Shown: one piece after another, positions 33,134-44,772 of the stretch | Layout of the letters: every line of letters begins with the position of its first letter | Numbering within the stretch: position 1 is the first letter of the stretch | Made by a program: the position numbers and the translations under genes | Notes under the pieces: generated by a model | Database searches by the model: none | Seen by the model: the letters and a program-made list of their open reading frames with translations, nothing else | What the model was told of the DNA's origin: nothing | Assembly (NCBI GenBank): GCA_937902925.1 | Contig: CALFNN010000010.1 | Span: 1-64,000, forward strand | DNA from: an uncultured Opitutaceae bacterium | GTDB lineage: Bacteria > Verrucomicrobiota > Verrucomicrobiia > Opitutales > Opitutaceae | Reading direction: 5' to 3' | DNA: 64,000 nucleotides

Positions 33134-34219
33134 ATGAAACGGAAAACCAAGATCGACTGGCCGGCGGTCGCCGCCGCGTTCGTGGCGCGGATTTCGCACG
33201 GGGAGCTGCATCCGGGCGCCATGCTGGCCGCGCGTGCGGACGACATGAGAGAAAGGCGGAAGGGCGCGCGCAAGCCGTCGCGCTGGGCGGTGGCCTTTTC
33301 CGGCGGGGCGGATTCGCTGGCGCTGCTGTTGATTTTTTGGGCGGAGGGTCCGGGGCGCTGGGGACGGGATTTCGTCGTGCTGCATTTCAACCACCGGCTG
33401 CGTGGGCCGGCCGCGGGAGCGGATGAAAAATTCTGCGCGCAGGTCTGCACCGCCCTCGGCGTGAAGTTTGTCGCCGGGCGGTGGCGGGAAGCGCGGACGG
33501 GCGCGAGCGAGGCCGAGGCGCGCGCGGCGCGCTTCGAGTTCTTCGGCCGCGAGATGAGGCGGAGAAAAATGCGGCTGCTCTGGCTCGGACACCAGCAGGA
33601 CGATATTGCGGAGACAATGTTGATGCGGCTGGCGCGCGGCAGCGGGACGGCGGGGCTCGCGGCGCCGCGTCCCGCGCAGGCGATGCCGGGCGGCCGGTGG
33701 CACCTGCGACCGATGCTCACGTTGAAGAAGGCGGAGATCGTGGCGGCGCTGCGCGCGGCGGGAGCGACTTGGTGCGAGGACGCGACGAACGCGGGGAACG
33801 ATTTTTTCCGCAACCGCATCCGCCGCGCCGTGCTGCCCGCTTGGACCCGTGCGGCGCAACGCGACGCGCTCGCCGGTGCCGCCCTTGCGCGCGAACTGCT
33901 CGAGGAGGATGATGCGGCACTCGAGGCCTGGCTCGACGCAATCCGGCCATTGCGGGCGGACGGGGCGCTCGATTTGGGGAAAATTTCGCAAAAACCGCGG
34001 GCGTTTGTGCGCCGCGCCCTTCACCGTTGGCTCCGCGGGCAGCCGCGGGCGGGCGACCTCGCGAGGCAGGGATTCGAGGCGCTGCTGAGGGCGGTCGAGC
34101 GGGGCACGCCGACCCGGCACAGTCTTGGCCGGGAGGGCTTTGCGGTGATTCGCGGCGGCGCGCTCCGCTTCGAGCGAACTGGAAAGAAACGCGGCAAATT
34201 CCTGCGGTCCGTCAATTGA
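33134..34219 (+). CDS. tilS: tRNA(Ile)-lysidine synthetase TilS
   Basis: The 361-residue enzyme converts the wobble C of tRNA-Ile(CAU) to lysidine. The PP-loop SGGADS is at 56-61; downstream are HFNHRLRG, ARxARFEFF, LGHQQDDIAETMLMRLARG and the DATNAGNDFFRNRIRR segment of the family. The region before the PP-loop (about 50 residues, basic) is longer than usual. The start at 33134 is the first ATG after the hairpin; an upstream alternative would overlap serS. Confidence 0.94.
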   Translation: MKRKTKIDWPAVAAAFVARISHGELHPGAMLAARADDMRERRKGARKPSRWAVAFSGGADSLALLLIFWAEGPGRWGRDFVVLHFNHRLRGPAAGADEKFCAQVCTALGVKFVAGRWREARTGASEAEARAARFEFFGREMRRRKMRLLWLGHQQDDIAETMLMRLARGSGTAGLAAPRPAQAMPGGRWHLRPMLTLKKAEIVAALRAAGATWCEDATNAGNDFFRNRIRRAVLPAWTRAAQRDALAGAALARELLEEDDAALEAWLDAIRPLRADGALDLGKISQKPRAFVRRALHRWLRGQPRAGDLARQGFEALLRAVERGTPTRHSLGREGFAVIRGGALRFERTGKKRGKFLRSVN

Positions 34220-34265
34220 CTTGTGAGCCGGGAACATCCACATTCCCCTCTAAGTCCAACACTCG

Positions 34266-36290
<2,025 letters not shown>

Positions 36291-36314
36291 GCGGCGCAGC
36301 AGCACGCCAGGACC

Positions 36315-36345
36315 AAAGGCGCGGAAGATCCCGCGCCTTTTTTTT
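36315..36345 (+). terminator. Rho-independent terminator after ftsH
   Basis: A 7-bp stem (GGCGCGG/CCGCGCC, extended by flanking A/T pairs) with a 6-nt loop is followed by eight T residues, 24 nt after the ftsH stop. It closes the waaC-like/serS/tilS/ftsH run. Confidence 0.93.
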
Positions 36346-36520
36346 GCGGCCGAAGGGGCGGGCGGGAGCGGACGGGTTTGCCGCGAAGCCACGAGGACAA
36401 CGGACGAACGAATGCGGCCGTGGACTGTGCGACGCGATTGCGCGCCCGGTTGAAGCAGGGGAAAACTAAATCGTCCTTGGATTTGCCGCGGCATCCCGCC
36501 AGTGTGCCGGGCTTCCCTGC

Positions 36521-37879
36521 ATGAAAATCTGCTGCATTGGTGCCGGTTACGTTGGCGGGCCGACGATGGCGATGATCGCCCTCAAGGCCCCGAACATCGA
36601 GGTGCGCGTGGTCGACATGAATGCCGCCCGGATCGCCGCGTGGAATTCCGGCACGCTGCCCATTTATGAGCCCGGCTTGGAGGAGGTCGTGAAAGAGCGG
36701 CGGGGAAAGAATCTCCACTTCTCGACCGATGTGCACGACGCCATCAAGGCGGCGGACATTATCTTCGTGGCGGTGAACACGCCGACCAAGACCTATGGAG
36801 TCGGGGCGGGCCGGGCAGCGGACCTGCGGTTCATCGAATCGGTCGCCCGCACCATCGCGGAGCAGGCGAACGGCCCGAAGATCATCGTGGAAAAATCGAC
36901 GATCCCCGTGAAGACGGCGGAGACGATCAAGGACATCCTTGCGGCGAATTCCAACGGCTACAAATTCGAGGTGTTGTCGAACCCGGAGTTTCTGGCGGAG
37001 GGCACGGCGGTGGCCGACTTGCAGATGCCCGACCGCGTGCTCATCGGCGGCGAGCGCACGCCCGGCGGGGAAAGGGCGATCCAGGCGCTGGTCGATGTCT
37101 ACGCGCACTGGGTGCCGCGCGACCGGATCATCACGACGAACCTCTGGTCGAGCGAGCTCTCGAAACTCGTGGCGAATGCGTTCCTCGCGCAGCGGATTTC
37201 CTCGATCAATTCCATCTCGGCGCTCTGTGAGGCGACGGGCGCGGATGTCGACGAGGTGGCCAACGCCATCGGCAAGGACTCGCGCATCGGGCCGAAATTC
37301 CTGAAGGCGTCGGTGGGTTTTGGCGGCTCGTGCTTCCAGAAGGACATCCTGAACCTCGTTTACCTGTGCCAGAGTTTCGGCCTGCCGGAGGTGGCGGCGT
37401 ATTGGGAAAGCGTCGTGCAGATGAACGACTGGCAGAAGCACCGCTTCGCCGCCAAGCTCGTGAAGTCGCTGTTCAACTCGGTGGCCGACAAGAAAATCGC
37501 CGTGCTCGGGTTCGCGTTCAAGAAGGACACGAACGACACGCGCGAGTCGGCGGCGATTGCGGTGTGCCGCGATCTCCTCGCCGAGCAGGCGCGGGTGGTG
37601 GTCTACGACCCGAAGGTGCCGGCGGAGGAAATCCGCGCCGACGTGCTGGGCAAAGGCAAGGAGGACGCGCGCCTCGTGATTGCGAAGAGCGCCTACGAGG
37701 CGGCGGAAGGCGCGCACGCCCTGGCGGTCGTGACGGAGTGGGACGAGTTCAAGCAGCTCGATTACGCGAAAATATACGACGCGATGAACAAACCGGCGTT
37801 CGTCTTTGACGGCCGCAATATCCTCGACCTCGCGAAACTTAGCGCGCTCGGCTTCCGCACACGCGGGATCGGGAAGTGA
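36521..37879 (+). CDS. ugd: UDP-glucose 6-dehydrogenase, animal-like type
   Basis: The 452-residue enzyme oxidises UDP-glucose to UDP-glucuronate with two NAD+. It has the Rossmann motif GAGYVGG (7-13), the substrate region [10 protein letters not shown] and catalytic Cys271 in [10 protein letters not shown]. Its closeness to animal UGDH is striking: from memory the human enzyme shares NTPTKTYG with [43 protein letters not shown] and LGFAFKKDT with DTRES nearly unchanged. The usual bacterial Ugd/TuaD type is much more distant. UDP-glucuronate would feed capsule or exopolysaccharide synthesis, consistent with the glycan locus at the right end. It follows a terminator, so it is probably transcribed from its own promoter. 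Confidence 0.97.
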   Translation: MKICCIGAGYVGGPTMAMIALKAPNIEVRVVDMNAARIAAWNSGTLPIYEPGLEEVVKERRGKNLHFSTDVHDAIKAADIIFVAVNTPTKTYGVGAGRAADLRFIESVARTIAEQANGPKIIVEKSTIPVKTAETIKDILAANSNGYKFEVLSNPEFLAEGTAVADLQMPDRVLIGGERTPGGERAIQALVDVYAHWVPRDRIITTNLWSSELSKLVANAFLAQRISSINSISALCEATGADVDEVANAIGKDSRIGPKFLKASVGFGGSCFQKDILNLVYLCQSFGLPEVAAYWESVVQMNDWQKHRFAAKLVKSLFNSVADKKIAVLGFAFKKDTNDTRESAAIAVCRDLLAEQARVVVYDPKVPAEEIRADVLGKGKEDARLVIAKSAYEAAEGAHALAVVTEWDEFKQLDYAKIYDAMNKPAFVFDGRNILDLAKLSALGFRTRGIGK

Positions 37880-37932
37880 GCGAAGCGGTTGAAATCCGGC
37901 GCTGAAAACCGACGGTCGGGAGCGATGCGCGC

Positions 37933-38643
37933 GTGACGCCCGGCGCCTTGCCCGCTGACTACGCCCGCGTCCGTCGGGTGGGAAGCTTCCACGAATTGGT
38001 CACGACGCCATTTGCCGGCGGCGTCAACGCCCTCTGCTGGCAGCGCAGTCTGACCGGGGATTTCGCCGAGGTCGTCGGGCGGCTGGGCGCCGGGGAGGGT
38101 ATCGTGACGATCGACGATGCCCGTCTGCTCGCGCTGCCGGTGAGCGCAGCGGGCCGGGCCGCCATCGCAGTCCTGCGCGAAGACCAGCGATTGCTGCGGG
38201 AGCGCGAGCTCGATCCCGTGCTCAACTGCATTTACGGCTACGCTCGCGATGAGGAATCGGGGGACGCGCCGACGGATGTTTACTCATTCCACGCCGACAG
38301 CGCACCGGTCGCGGCCGACACGTGGCTTTGCACTTATCACGGCCCGCCGAGCGAGGGCCTGCGCAATGAAGACGCGCGGCGGCGCGTGGACATCGCTGAA
38401 ACCCGCGCCAGACTTCTGCAGCGATTTGGCGGGAAGGATGACGACGCGTTCCGCGAATACCTGCAGGAGAACTGCCACGACCTGCACTATGCCGCGGTCC
38501 CGGGAGCGCAGCCTTTTTCCTTCGGGGTCGGAAATCTTTGGCGCATCGCGGTCGACTACCCCGACAGTCCCGTGCCTCCGTGCATTCACCGCGCGCCCGC
38601 GACGGCGCCCGGGCAGTCGCCGCGATTATTGCTAATCAGTTGA
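37933..38643 (+). CDS. DUF1826-like protein of unknown function
   Basis: A GTG start gives 236 residues. The pattern CWQRSL near the N-terminus, YSFHADSAPV with LCTYHGPPSE in the middle and CIHRAPA...PRLLLIS at the C-terminus resembles the DUF1826 family as I recall it, including the His residues that could bind a metal. The assignment is from memory and the function is unknown. It is probably co-transcribed with ugd (53-nt gap) and converges on the GH28 gene. Confidence 0.65.
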   Translation: MTPGALPADYARVRRVGSFHELVTTPFAGGVNALCWQRSLTGDFAEVVGRLGAGEGIVTIDDARLLALPVSAAGRAAIAVLREDQRLLRERELDPVLNCIYGYARDEESGDAPTDVYSFHADSAPVAADTWLCTYHGPPSEGLRNEDARRRVDIAETRARLLQRFGGKDDDAFREYLQENCHDLHYAAVPGAQPFSFGVGNLWRIAVDYPDSPVPPCIHRAPATAPGQSPRLLLIS

Positions 38644-38700
38644 TGAGTTGGCCCCGGTCCGGCGTGGGATGTTTTGCCGGCTTGCGCGGTATCAGAACGC

Positions 38701-38724
38701 AGCCGGGGTCAACGACCCCGGGCT
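38701..38724. repeat. REP-like hairpin between convergent genes
   Basis: AGCCGGGGTC and GACCCCGGGCT form a stem with a single bulged base around an AAC loop. It lies between the convergent DUF1826-like and GH28 genes and has no T tract. The GGGGTC-AAC-GACCCC core resembles dispersed intergenic palindromes seen in related genomes (recollection). Confidence 0.6.
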
Positions 38725-38742
38725 ACAACATGCGAGAGCGCG

Positions 38743-40572
38743 CTAAACTTTCGGCGCGACCGGTGTGGCGGCGGGTGGCGCACCGCGCGGGATGGGGGTG
38801 TTCGCGCTTTCCGGGACATTTTCGGCTGGCGCCGCAGGCGTGTAGGTCGAACCGGGGAGCGGCGCGCCTTCACCGGCGATCGATTCATCGTCCGACCGGG
38901 CGCGCTGCTGGTCGGGAAGGCCAGTAAATTTCTCGGTCGCGAAATCCGTCACTTGGTTGAGCTTGAACACCGGCGTGCCGGCGGCGGCCTGCACGGTGGT
39001 GTGGCGGAAGTTCAAGCCGGCGACATCGAACGCCATGATGGGTGGGCGCGTGTCGTCGGCCATGGTGCTCAGGTCCATCTGGTCGACGGTCACGCGACGG
39101 GCGTGACGGATATAAAAGCCATAGGCCGGGAGCGTGCCGAACATCGTGGGCTCAGGATAACCGTCCTCGATTTCCTCGATGCCGAACGCATCCGGCGGAG
39201 CCGGCGGCAGGCCCGTGCCGCGGCCGTCGGCGCGCCGGCGGTTGCCGCCGCGTCCGCCGCGCGGTGCCGGGGCCGCGCCGGCACCGCTGCGGGGAGTGGC
39301 CGCAGCGAGGTTTTCGTTTCCGCCGCGCCGAGCCCCGGCGACGTTGTCGCCGCCGCGGTAGAGAATGCGGATGTTGCTCAGGTTGACGTCCTCGACCGGA
39401 TGGCCGGGGATGCCGCTGATGATCGAGGCGGCGCGCGAGGCGGCGTAGCCGACGACGACATTGCTGATGTTGACGCGGCGGATCGCGCCGATGGCAACGC
39501 CCTCGGGCCCGCGCATGCGGGCGCCGAGGCGGATGAAGATGGGCGGGTTCGAGATGTGCTCCATCGTGATGTTGCTGATTGCGATATCCTCGATGATGGA
39601 GCCGTCGACGCTCTCAAGCGCGAGGCCGTTGCAATGGATGAACACGCAGTTGGAAATCGAGATGTTGCGGAAGCCGCCGTTGGATTCGGTGCCGAACTTG
39701 ATGCGCCCGGTGCCGCCGCCGCTCGGCGGGACCTTGTAGGTGCCGTCGAGGAACGAGCCCATCGTGTAGCCGCTAACCTGGCAGCCCGTGATGATGACGT
39801 TGTCGGTGGAGCGGGCGAAGCCGAGACCGTAGGAGCTCTTCAGCACGATGGCGTCGTCCTGCGGCGAGTTGACGGAGCAGTCGAGCACGCGGACGTTGCG
39901 GCAGCAGTCGATGTCGAAGCCGTCGCGGTTGGTGTCGATCTTGAGGTTGCTCATCGTGAGGTTGTCGACGCCGGTGACGAGGACCGCGAACCAGCCGCCC
40001 TGCAGGACGGTAAAGTCCTTGAGCGTGACGTTGCGGCAGAGTTTCAGGGAAATGGTCTTGTTGCCCTGGCCGGGATTCATGCCGCCGGCGCGGAGCAGAC
40101 CGCGGCCCCAGATGCGGCCGAGGCCGGTGATGGCGATGTTCTCGAGATTCTCGCCCCAGATGAGGCTGTTGTGCCAGTGGCTGTGGCCGTAATCCTGATA
40201 GGCGAGGTCGCCAAAACGGTTGGGTTCGGCGGGATCGTAACCGGGCTGGCCTTGCGCCGGCTGGTCGGCGGCGAGGAGCGTGGCGCCGAAGGCGAGGTGG
40301 AGCTCAATATTGCTTTTAAGCCGGACCGAGTAGGAGAGATAGGTGCCGGGCGGGAGCAGGACCGTGCCGCCGCCCGCGGCGGCGGCGGCTTCGATGGCTT
40401 TGTTGATGGCGTCGGTATCGAGGGTCTTGCCGTCGCCGGTCGCGCCGTAGTCGCGGACATTGTAGGCGACCGGCGGCTGGTCGGCGGCGCGGACGACGCC
40501 GGCGAGAGCAAAAACGAGGGCGAGCGCGCAGGAGAGTCGGAGCGAAGACAGAAACGGGAGGAGTGATCTCAT
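38743..40572 (-). CDS. Secreted GH28-like pectinase with altered active site
   Basis: The 609-residue protein has a signal peptide (ALALVFALAGVVRAA), then the pectate-lyase-superfamily opening YNVRDYGATGDGKTLDTDAINKAI and a right-handed beta helix. Compared with canonical GH28 (NTD, DD, GHG, RIK) it has NRD (215-217), QDD (238-240) and RIK (290-292), but the GHG position is not evident (region GCQVSGYTMGSFLDG). Residues about 410-465 are a Gly/Arg/Ala/Pro-rich low-complexity insertion and the C-terminus is Pro/Ala rich. It probably acts on polygalacturonan or rhamnogalacturonan, but the active-site change makes the specificity uncertain. The ATG at 40572 gives the signal peptide directly; a hairpin (GCCGGCG/CGCCGGC, 40582-40599) lies just upstream. 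Confidence 0.85.
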   Translation of the reverse strand: MRSLLPFLSSLRLSCALALVFALAGVVRAADQPPVAYNVRDYGATGDGKTLDTDAINKAIEAAAAAGGGTVLLPPGTYLSYSVRLKSNIELHLAFGATLLAADQPAQGQPGYDPAEPNRFGDLAYQDYGHSHWHNSLIWGENLENIAITGLGRIWGRGLLRAGGMNPGQGNKTISLKLCRNVTLKDFTVLQGGWFAVLVTGVDNLTMSNLKIDTNRDGFDIDCCRNVRVLDCSVNSPQDDAIVLKSSYGLGFARSTDNVIITGCQVSGYTMGSFLDGTYKVPPSGGGTGRIKFGTESNGGFRNISISNCVFIHCNGLALESVDGSIIEDIAISNITMEHISNPPIFIRLGARMRGPEGVAIGAIRRVNISNVVVGYAASRAASIISGIPGHPVEDVNLSNIRILYRGGDNVAGARRGGNENLAAATPRSGAGAAPAPRGGRGGNRRRADGRGTGLPPAPPDAFGIEEIEDGYPEPTMFGTLPAYGFYIRHARRVTVDQMDLSTMADDTRPPIMAFDVAGLNFRHTTVQAAAGTPVFKLNQVTDFATEKFTGLPDQQRARSDDESIAGEGAPLPGSTYTPAAPAENVPESANTPIPRGAPPAATPVAPKV

Positions 40573-40792
40573 GACAATGATGCCGGCGGGATCGCCGGCG
40601 AGGGGTTGACGAAGGAGACTGACGGATAACGGGGAAAAAGGATGGAAGAATTTCGAGAACCAGGACAAGGCGACAAAGGAGTGCCCCGATGGGGTCACGG
40701 TGAAGCTGAATGACGACGTCAACTCCCGGCGCCACGCACCGGCGCCCGGTGGCGGCGCGCAAGAAGGAGCCGCAGGGAACCAATGGGCTCGT

Positions 40793-42058
40793 TCAGACGA
40801 TGGGCAGCGGTTCGAATTTGCCGCCGAGGACCGTTTGCGAGGGGCAGTCGAGCCAGCGGTCGAGTGCGGTGGCATACACCTGGCGGAAATCGGTGCTGAA
40901 AGTGAGGTCCTGATTCCGTTCCAGCTTCAGTGACGGCGCGGTGCCGTGGAGTCCGCCCTTCACCCGCGAGCCCATCACGAACAGCGGCGCCGCGGTGCCG
41001 TGGTCCGTGCCCTGGCTCTGATTCTCGCTGGGGCGGCGGCCGAATTCGGAGAACGTCATCGTCGCGACCTGCGAATCGAGCTGGTGCGCCTCGAGGTCGC
41101 GCTGGAACGCGGCGAGGCCGTCGGAGAGCTGCGTGAGGAGGTTGGCCTGCTGCCGGACCTGGTTGGTGTGCGTGTCGAAGCCGCTGAGCGAAACGAAATA
41201 GACGCGGGTGGGCAGGCCCGCGGAGATCAGCGCGGCGACGTTGCGCAGCGAGGCGGCGAAGGGATTGCCAGGATAATTGGCGCCGGCGCCAGGGCGATAG
41301 ACGTCGAGCACGCGCTGGACTTTTTTCTCGGTCACGAGTGCGTCCATCAACGTGTGCTTGAGAAACGTGGCGTTGGCGTTCTCGGTGCCCTCGGCGGGCT
41401 TGCTGATCATGGTCTCGAGGAGCTGGCGGGTTTCCTCGTTATCGCGACGGTTGCCGCCGCCGGGAAGCAGGCCGAAAGTCGGGTGCTCGTGCTCGCCGAC
41501 GAAGGATTGAGGCACGCCGTTGGTGATGTGAACGGCGACGGGGTCGTGCGAATCGGCCGGCGCGCCGGTGCAGGCGTTGTCCAGGTAGCGGCCGATCCAG
41601 CCGGTGGAAATGAAGGCGTCGCTGGCGCTGGCGGTCTCCCAGATCTCCGAGGAGCGGAAGTGACTGCGGTTGGGATTCGGATAGCCGACGTTCTGGACGA
41701 TCGCGAGTTTGCCGTCCTGCAGGAGCTGGTGCATCGCGGTGCAGGACGGGTGCAGGCCGAGCGTGTCGCTGGCGCGCAGCACCTGGTCCTTGGCAATGCC
41801 GAGCGTCGGGCGGAGCCGGTAGTAATCCGGATCCTCGAAAGGGATGAGGGTGTTCAGGCCGTCGTTGCCACCGGCGAGTTGCACGAGCACGAGGATGCTG
41901 CGGTCTTTTTCCGGCGCCGGCGTCGCGGCGAGCGTGGACTGCACGAGGAACGAGGGGGCGAACCGGCTGAAGGCGAGGAGCCCGAGGCCGCCGCCGGAAC
42001 GACGGAGAAACTCGCGGCGCGTGGTGGGCAGGAAAGGTGTCGTGGGATTCGAGGACAT
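40793..42058 (-). CDS. DUF1501 family exported protein
   Basis: The 421-residue protein has a twin-arginine signal (TRREFLRRSGGGLGLLAF) and the DUF1501 pattern: ILVLVQLAGGNDGLNTLIPF, LHPSCTAMHQLLQDGKLAIVQNVGYP, RSHFRSSEIWET, FVSLSGFDTHTNQ, FSEFGRRPSENQSQGTDHG. The fold is related to sulfatase/alkaline-phosphatase enzymes, with conserved Asp/His that could bind metals. The family is nearly always paired with DUF1800 and is abundant in Planctomycetes and Verrucomicrobia; its role is unknown, though secretion or polymer use has been suggested. It lies 11 nt after the DUF1800 gene. Confidence 0.93.
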   Translation of the reverse strand: MSSNPTTPFLPTTRREFLRRSGGGLGLLAFSRFAPSFLVQSTLAATPAPEKDRSILVLVQLAGGNDGLNTLIPFEDPDYYRLRPTLGIAKDQVLRASDTLGLHPSCTAMHQLLQDGKLAIVQNVGYPNPNRSHFRSSEIWETASASDAFISTGWIGRYLDNACTGAPADSHDPVAVHITNGVPQSFVGEHEHPTFGLLPGGGNRRDNEETRQLLETMISKPAEGTENANATFLKHTLMDALVTEKKVQRVLDVYRPGAGANYPGNPFAASLRNVAALISAGLPTRVYFVSLSGFDTHTNQVRQQANLLTQLSDGLAAFQRDLEAHQLDSQVATMTFSEFGRRPSENQSQGTDHGTAAPLFVMGSRVKGGLHGTAPSLKLERNQDLTFSTDFRQVYATALDRWLDCPSQTVLGGKFEPLPIV

Positions 42059-42069
42059 GGCCGGGTCGT

Positions 42070-43569
42070 TCAGCAGAGTTGATACTCGGGGGACTGGAGG
42101 AGGGTGACGGCGGCGCGCCGGAGCCGGCGGAGGCGCGGGGTGGGCTCGGGATCGCTGGCGGCGATAAATTGCGCGACGCTGTCGCGAAACGCGGGGGCGA
42201 CGGGCACGGCGAGGAAACGATTCACGAGGCGCCCTGCGGCCGCGCCGGGATCGAGTGGCGTGAATCCCTCGAGCAGGCGGTCGGACACGGAGAAATCCGT
42301 GACGCCGTTGGTGCGCGCGGCCACGAGTTCGATCTGCTCGTCGGCATTGAGACTGTCCTCGTTGACGGGTGCGAACAGCGATTCGACGAGCTGGCGGCGG
42401 GAGGCGAGGGTGGCGGAGTTGATCCAGTTGCGGCCACCGACCCAGCCGCGGACGTTCGGCGGATAGTAAAGCCACTGGCCCATCTGCCGCAGCGGGTTCA
42501 AGGTGAAGCGCGCCAGCGGGGTGACGTCGAGCGCCAGATCCTGGACGAGCCCGAGGTAAAACTGGACGGGGCTCTTGATAAAGTTGCCGCGAAACTCCGG
42601 CGCAAAGAAAATCCGGCTGCCGAAAAACCGCTGGGCGAGGTCGCGCAACTCGTAGCCGTGGGCGCGCCAGTCTTCGCCGAGCGGGGCGAGGTAGTCCACG
42701 GGGAGCGGACTGTCGCTGAGGTAGAATTTGACCAGCTCGTGCGGCAGGAAGGTCGAGGCGGCTTTCTGGCGATAGGCGAGGTCGATGACGTCGTCGCCCG
42801 TGAAGCTGCCCGTCTCGCCGAAAATCGTCTTGGGTCCGGGGTCGTGCTGGGCGGGGGCATAGCGAAACTCGCCGCCCTGAAACGGCTGGGCCCGGTAGCC
42901 GGTGAATGCGCGCGCAGCCTCCTTGATGTCCTGTTCCGAGTAGTTGCCCTCGCCGAGCACGAAGAGCTCGAGCAGTTCGCGCGCAAAGTTTTCGTTGGGC
43001 GCGCGGCGCTGGTTTTGGTTGAGATCGAGATAGATCACCATCGCGGGCGAGCGCGAGACGGCCTTCGAGAGGACGGGGGCGGGGCCGAGGCCGTGGCGGG
43101 CGAGGAGGTCGAAATGATCGTAGATGAGCGCGGCGCTTTTGACCTTGTCGGCGGAGACGACGTAAACGTCGCTCAGGAAAAGCACCCACTTGGCGAGCGC
43201 GGCCTGCCCGGGCCGGGCGGCGTATTGGAGCCACTTGATGCTCAAGTCCTGGACCGCCATCCGGGCGCGTTCCTGCGATTCGCGCTGGGCGCGGACCTTG
43301 TCGTCGCCGGTCATCTGCTGCGCGGCGCGGATGAGCTTGGGGCCCTCTTCTTCGAGGCGGGCGACGGAGCGCGGCTTGGGCAGCAGCGAGGCCTCGGCGG
43401 GAAAAAGTCGATCGAGCGTGGCGGCGAGGCCGTCGTGCACGGCACGGTCGACATCCTCGGGCCGGGCGGTCCAGCCGGTGCGCCGCAACAAATGGGCAGC
43501 GGCGGCCGCGTTCCAATCGCGATCAGGCAGCGGCTGCCAGGCTTCCGTGGCGGGGAACGAAAGGGTCAT
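42070..43569 (-). CDS. DUF1800 family protein
   Basis: The 499-residue protein shows the DUF1800 pattern: AAHLLRRTGWTARPEDVDRAV, a long helical middle, NENFARELLELFVLGEGNYSEQDIKEAARAFTG, FGSRIFFAPEFRGNFIKSPVQF, and LYYPPNVRGWVGGRNWINS. The function is unknown; it works with the following DUF1501 gene in all genomes I recall. The ATG at 43569 is preferred over one at 43590, because the upstream one lies inside a perfect hairpin and adds only seven residues. Confidence 0.92.
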   Translation of the reverse strand: MTLSFPATEAWQPLPDRDWNAAAAAHLLRRTGWTARPEDVDRAVHDGLAATLDRLFPAEASLLPKPRSVARLEEEGPKLIRAAQQMTGDDKVRAQRESQERARMAVQDLSIKWLQYAARPGQAALAKWVLFLSDVYVVSADKVKSAALIYDHFDLLARHGLGPAPVLSKAVSRSPAMVIYLDLNQNQRRAPNENFARELLELFVLGEGNYSEQDIKEAARAFTGYRAQPFQGGEFRYAPAQHDPGPKTIFGETGSFTGDDVIDLAYRQKAASTFLPHELVKFYLSDSPLPVDYLAPLGEDWRAHGYELRDLAQRFFGSRIFFAPEFRGNFIKSPVQFYLGLVQDLALDVTPLARFTLNPLRQMGQWLYYPPNVRGWVGGRNWINSATLASRRQLVESLFAPVNEDSLNADEQIELVAARTNGVTDFSVSDRLLEGFTPLDPGAAAGRLVNRFLAVPVAPAFRDSVAQFIAASDPEPTPRLRRLRRAAVTLLQSPEYQLC

Positions 43570-43581
43570 GGGGACAATGAC

Positions 43582-43604
43582 GAAACCCACGCTCCGTGGG
43601 TTTC
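43582..43604 (-). terminator. Perfect 10-bp hairpin between alr and DUF1800
   Basis: GAAACCCACG and CGTGGGTTTC pair perfectly around a 3-nt loop. It lies 14 nt after the alr stop and 13 nt before the DUF1800 ATG on the same strand. The A/T base pairs at the foot give only a three-residue U run, so termination may be partial; an attenuator or REP-like role is also possible. Confidence 0.6.
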
Positions 43605-43617
43605 ATCGCGATCGATA

Positions 43618-44772
43618 TCAGGTCCCGAGCGCGGTTTTGTAGAGGCGCGGCACGCGTTTTGTCACGGAGGTCAGCGTTTCCCACGGGATCGTGTCGGCGT
43701 TGTGACTGAACTCCGCGAGGGTAATCTCGGCGCCGCCCTGCCGGCCGACGAGCACGGCGTCGTCACCCACGGCCACGCCCGGCACATCGGTTACGTCGAC
43801 GATCGTCTGGTCCATCGTGACACGGCCGAGCACGGGGCAGCGACGGCCGCGGATGAGGACCGAGGCGCGATTGCTCGCGGAGCGCGGGAGGCCGTCGGCA
43901 TAGCCGGCGCAGAGAATGGCGACCGTGGTGGTGTGCGGGAGCGTGTGGGTGCGGCCGTAGCTCACGGTCGTGCCGGCGGGAAGCGATTTCACGAGACCGA
44001 CGCGCGTAGAAAAACTGAAAACCGGCTCCGTGTGCACCTGCGCAAGCAGCGAATGCGGGTGGGGCAGGACGCCGAACTGAAGCAAGCCGACGCGCACGGC
44101 GTTGAACGGGCTCGTGCCGGGCATGGTTTCGAGACCAGCGCTGTTGTCGGCGTGGACGAAGATTTCGTTGAGTTTCAGGCCGGGACAGCGCTCCAGCGCG
44201 GCAAGGAACCGGCGCCGCTGCTCCGCGGTGAACGCGAGGTCGTCATCCGGGCTGGCGAAATGCGTGAACACGCCGGCGAGCCGCAGGTGCGGCGCGGCGA
44301 GGATCGTCTGGCAAAGCGCGGGCGCGTCCTCGTGCCAGACGCCGAGGCGGCCCATGCCCGTGTCGATCTTGAGGTGGACGGGGACGGGCCGGCCGGCGGC
44401 GTGGCCGACGGCGTCGAAGCGGGCGACTTCGTCGGCGCTGGAGACGGTGGCCGCGAGATCGTTTTCGGCGAGCGCGTGGTCTTCCTCGGGCAGGAGCGGG
44501 CTCAGCACGAGAATGGGCCACCCGGGACCGAGTTCGCGGAGCGCGGCGGCCTCGGTGACATTGGCGACCGCGAAGAGATCGGCACCGGCGTGCATCAGCC
44601 GCGCGGCGGTGTGGTGCAGGCCGTGGCCATAGGCGTCGGCCTTGACGACCGCGACATAGCGGATGTGCGGCGGCAGCGAGGCGCGGATGAGCTTGAGATT
44701 GCGTTCGAGCGCGGCGAGGTCGATCTCGGCCCAGCAGCGCAATGGATGGGAATTGACGGCGTTGGAACTCAT
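43618..44772 (-). CDS. alr: Alanine racemase
   Basis: The 384-residue PLP enzyme interconverts L- and D-alanine for peptidoglycan. Lys44 in VVKADAYGHG binds PLP; other landmarks are the KIDTGMGRLG segment, FTHFASPDD, FVHADNSAG, the catalytic Tyr in TTVSYGRTH, CAGYADGLPR and RVTMDQTIVDV. The ATG at 44772 overlaps the tsaB stop (ATGA), which decides the start and implies translational coupling with tsaB. Confidence 0.97.
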   Translation of the reverse strand: MSSNAVNSHPLRCWAEIDLAALERNLKLIRASLPPHIRYVAVVKADAYGHGLHHTAARLMHAGADLFAVANVTEAAALRELGPGWPILVLSPLLPEEDHALAENDLAATVSSADEVARFDAVGHAAGRPVPVHLKIDTGMGRLGVWHEDAPALCQTILAAPHLRLAGVFTHFASPDDDLAFTAEQRRRFLAALERCPGLKLNEIFVHADNSAGLETMPGTSPFNAVRVGLLQFGVLPHPHSLLAQVHTEPVFSFSTRVGLVKSLPAGTTVSYGRTHTLPHTTTVAILCAGYADGLPRSASNRASVLIRGRRCPVLGRVTMDQTIVDVTDVPGVAVGDDAVLVGRQGGAEITLAEFSHNADTIPWETLTSVTKRVPRLYKTALGT

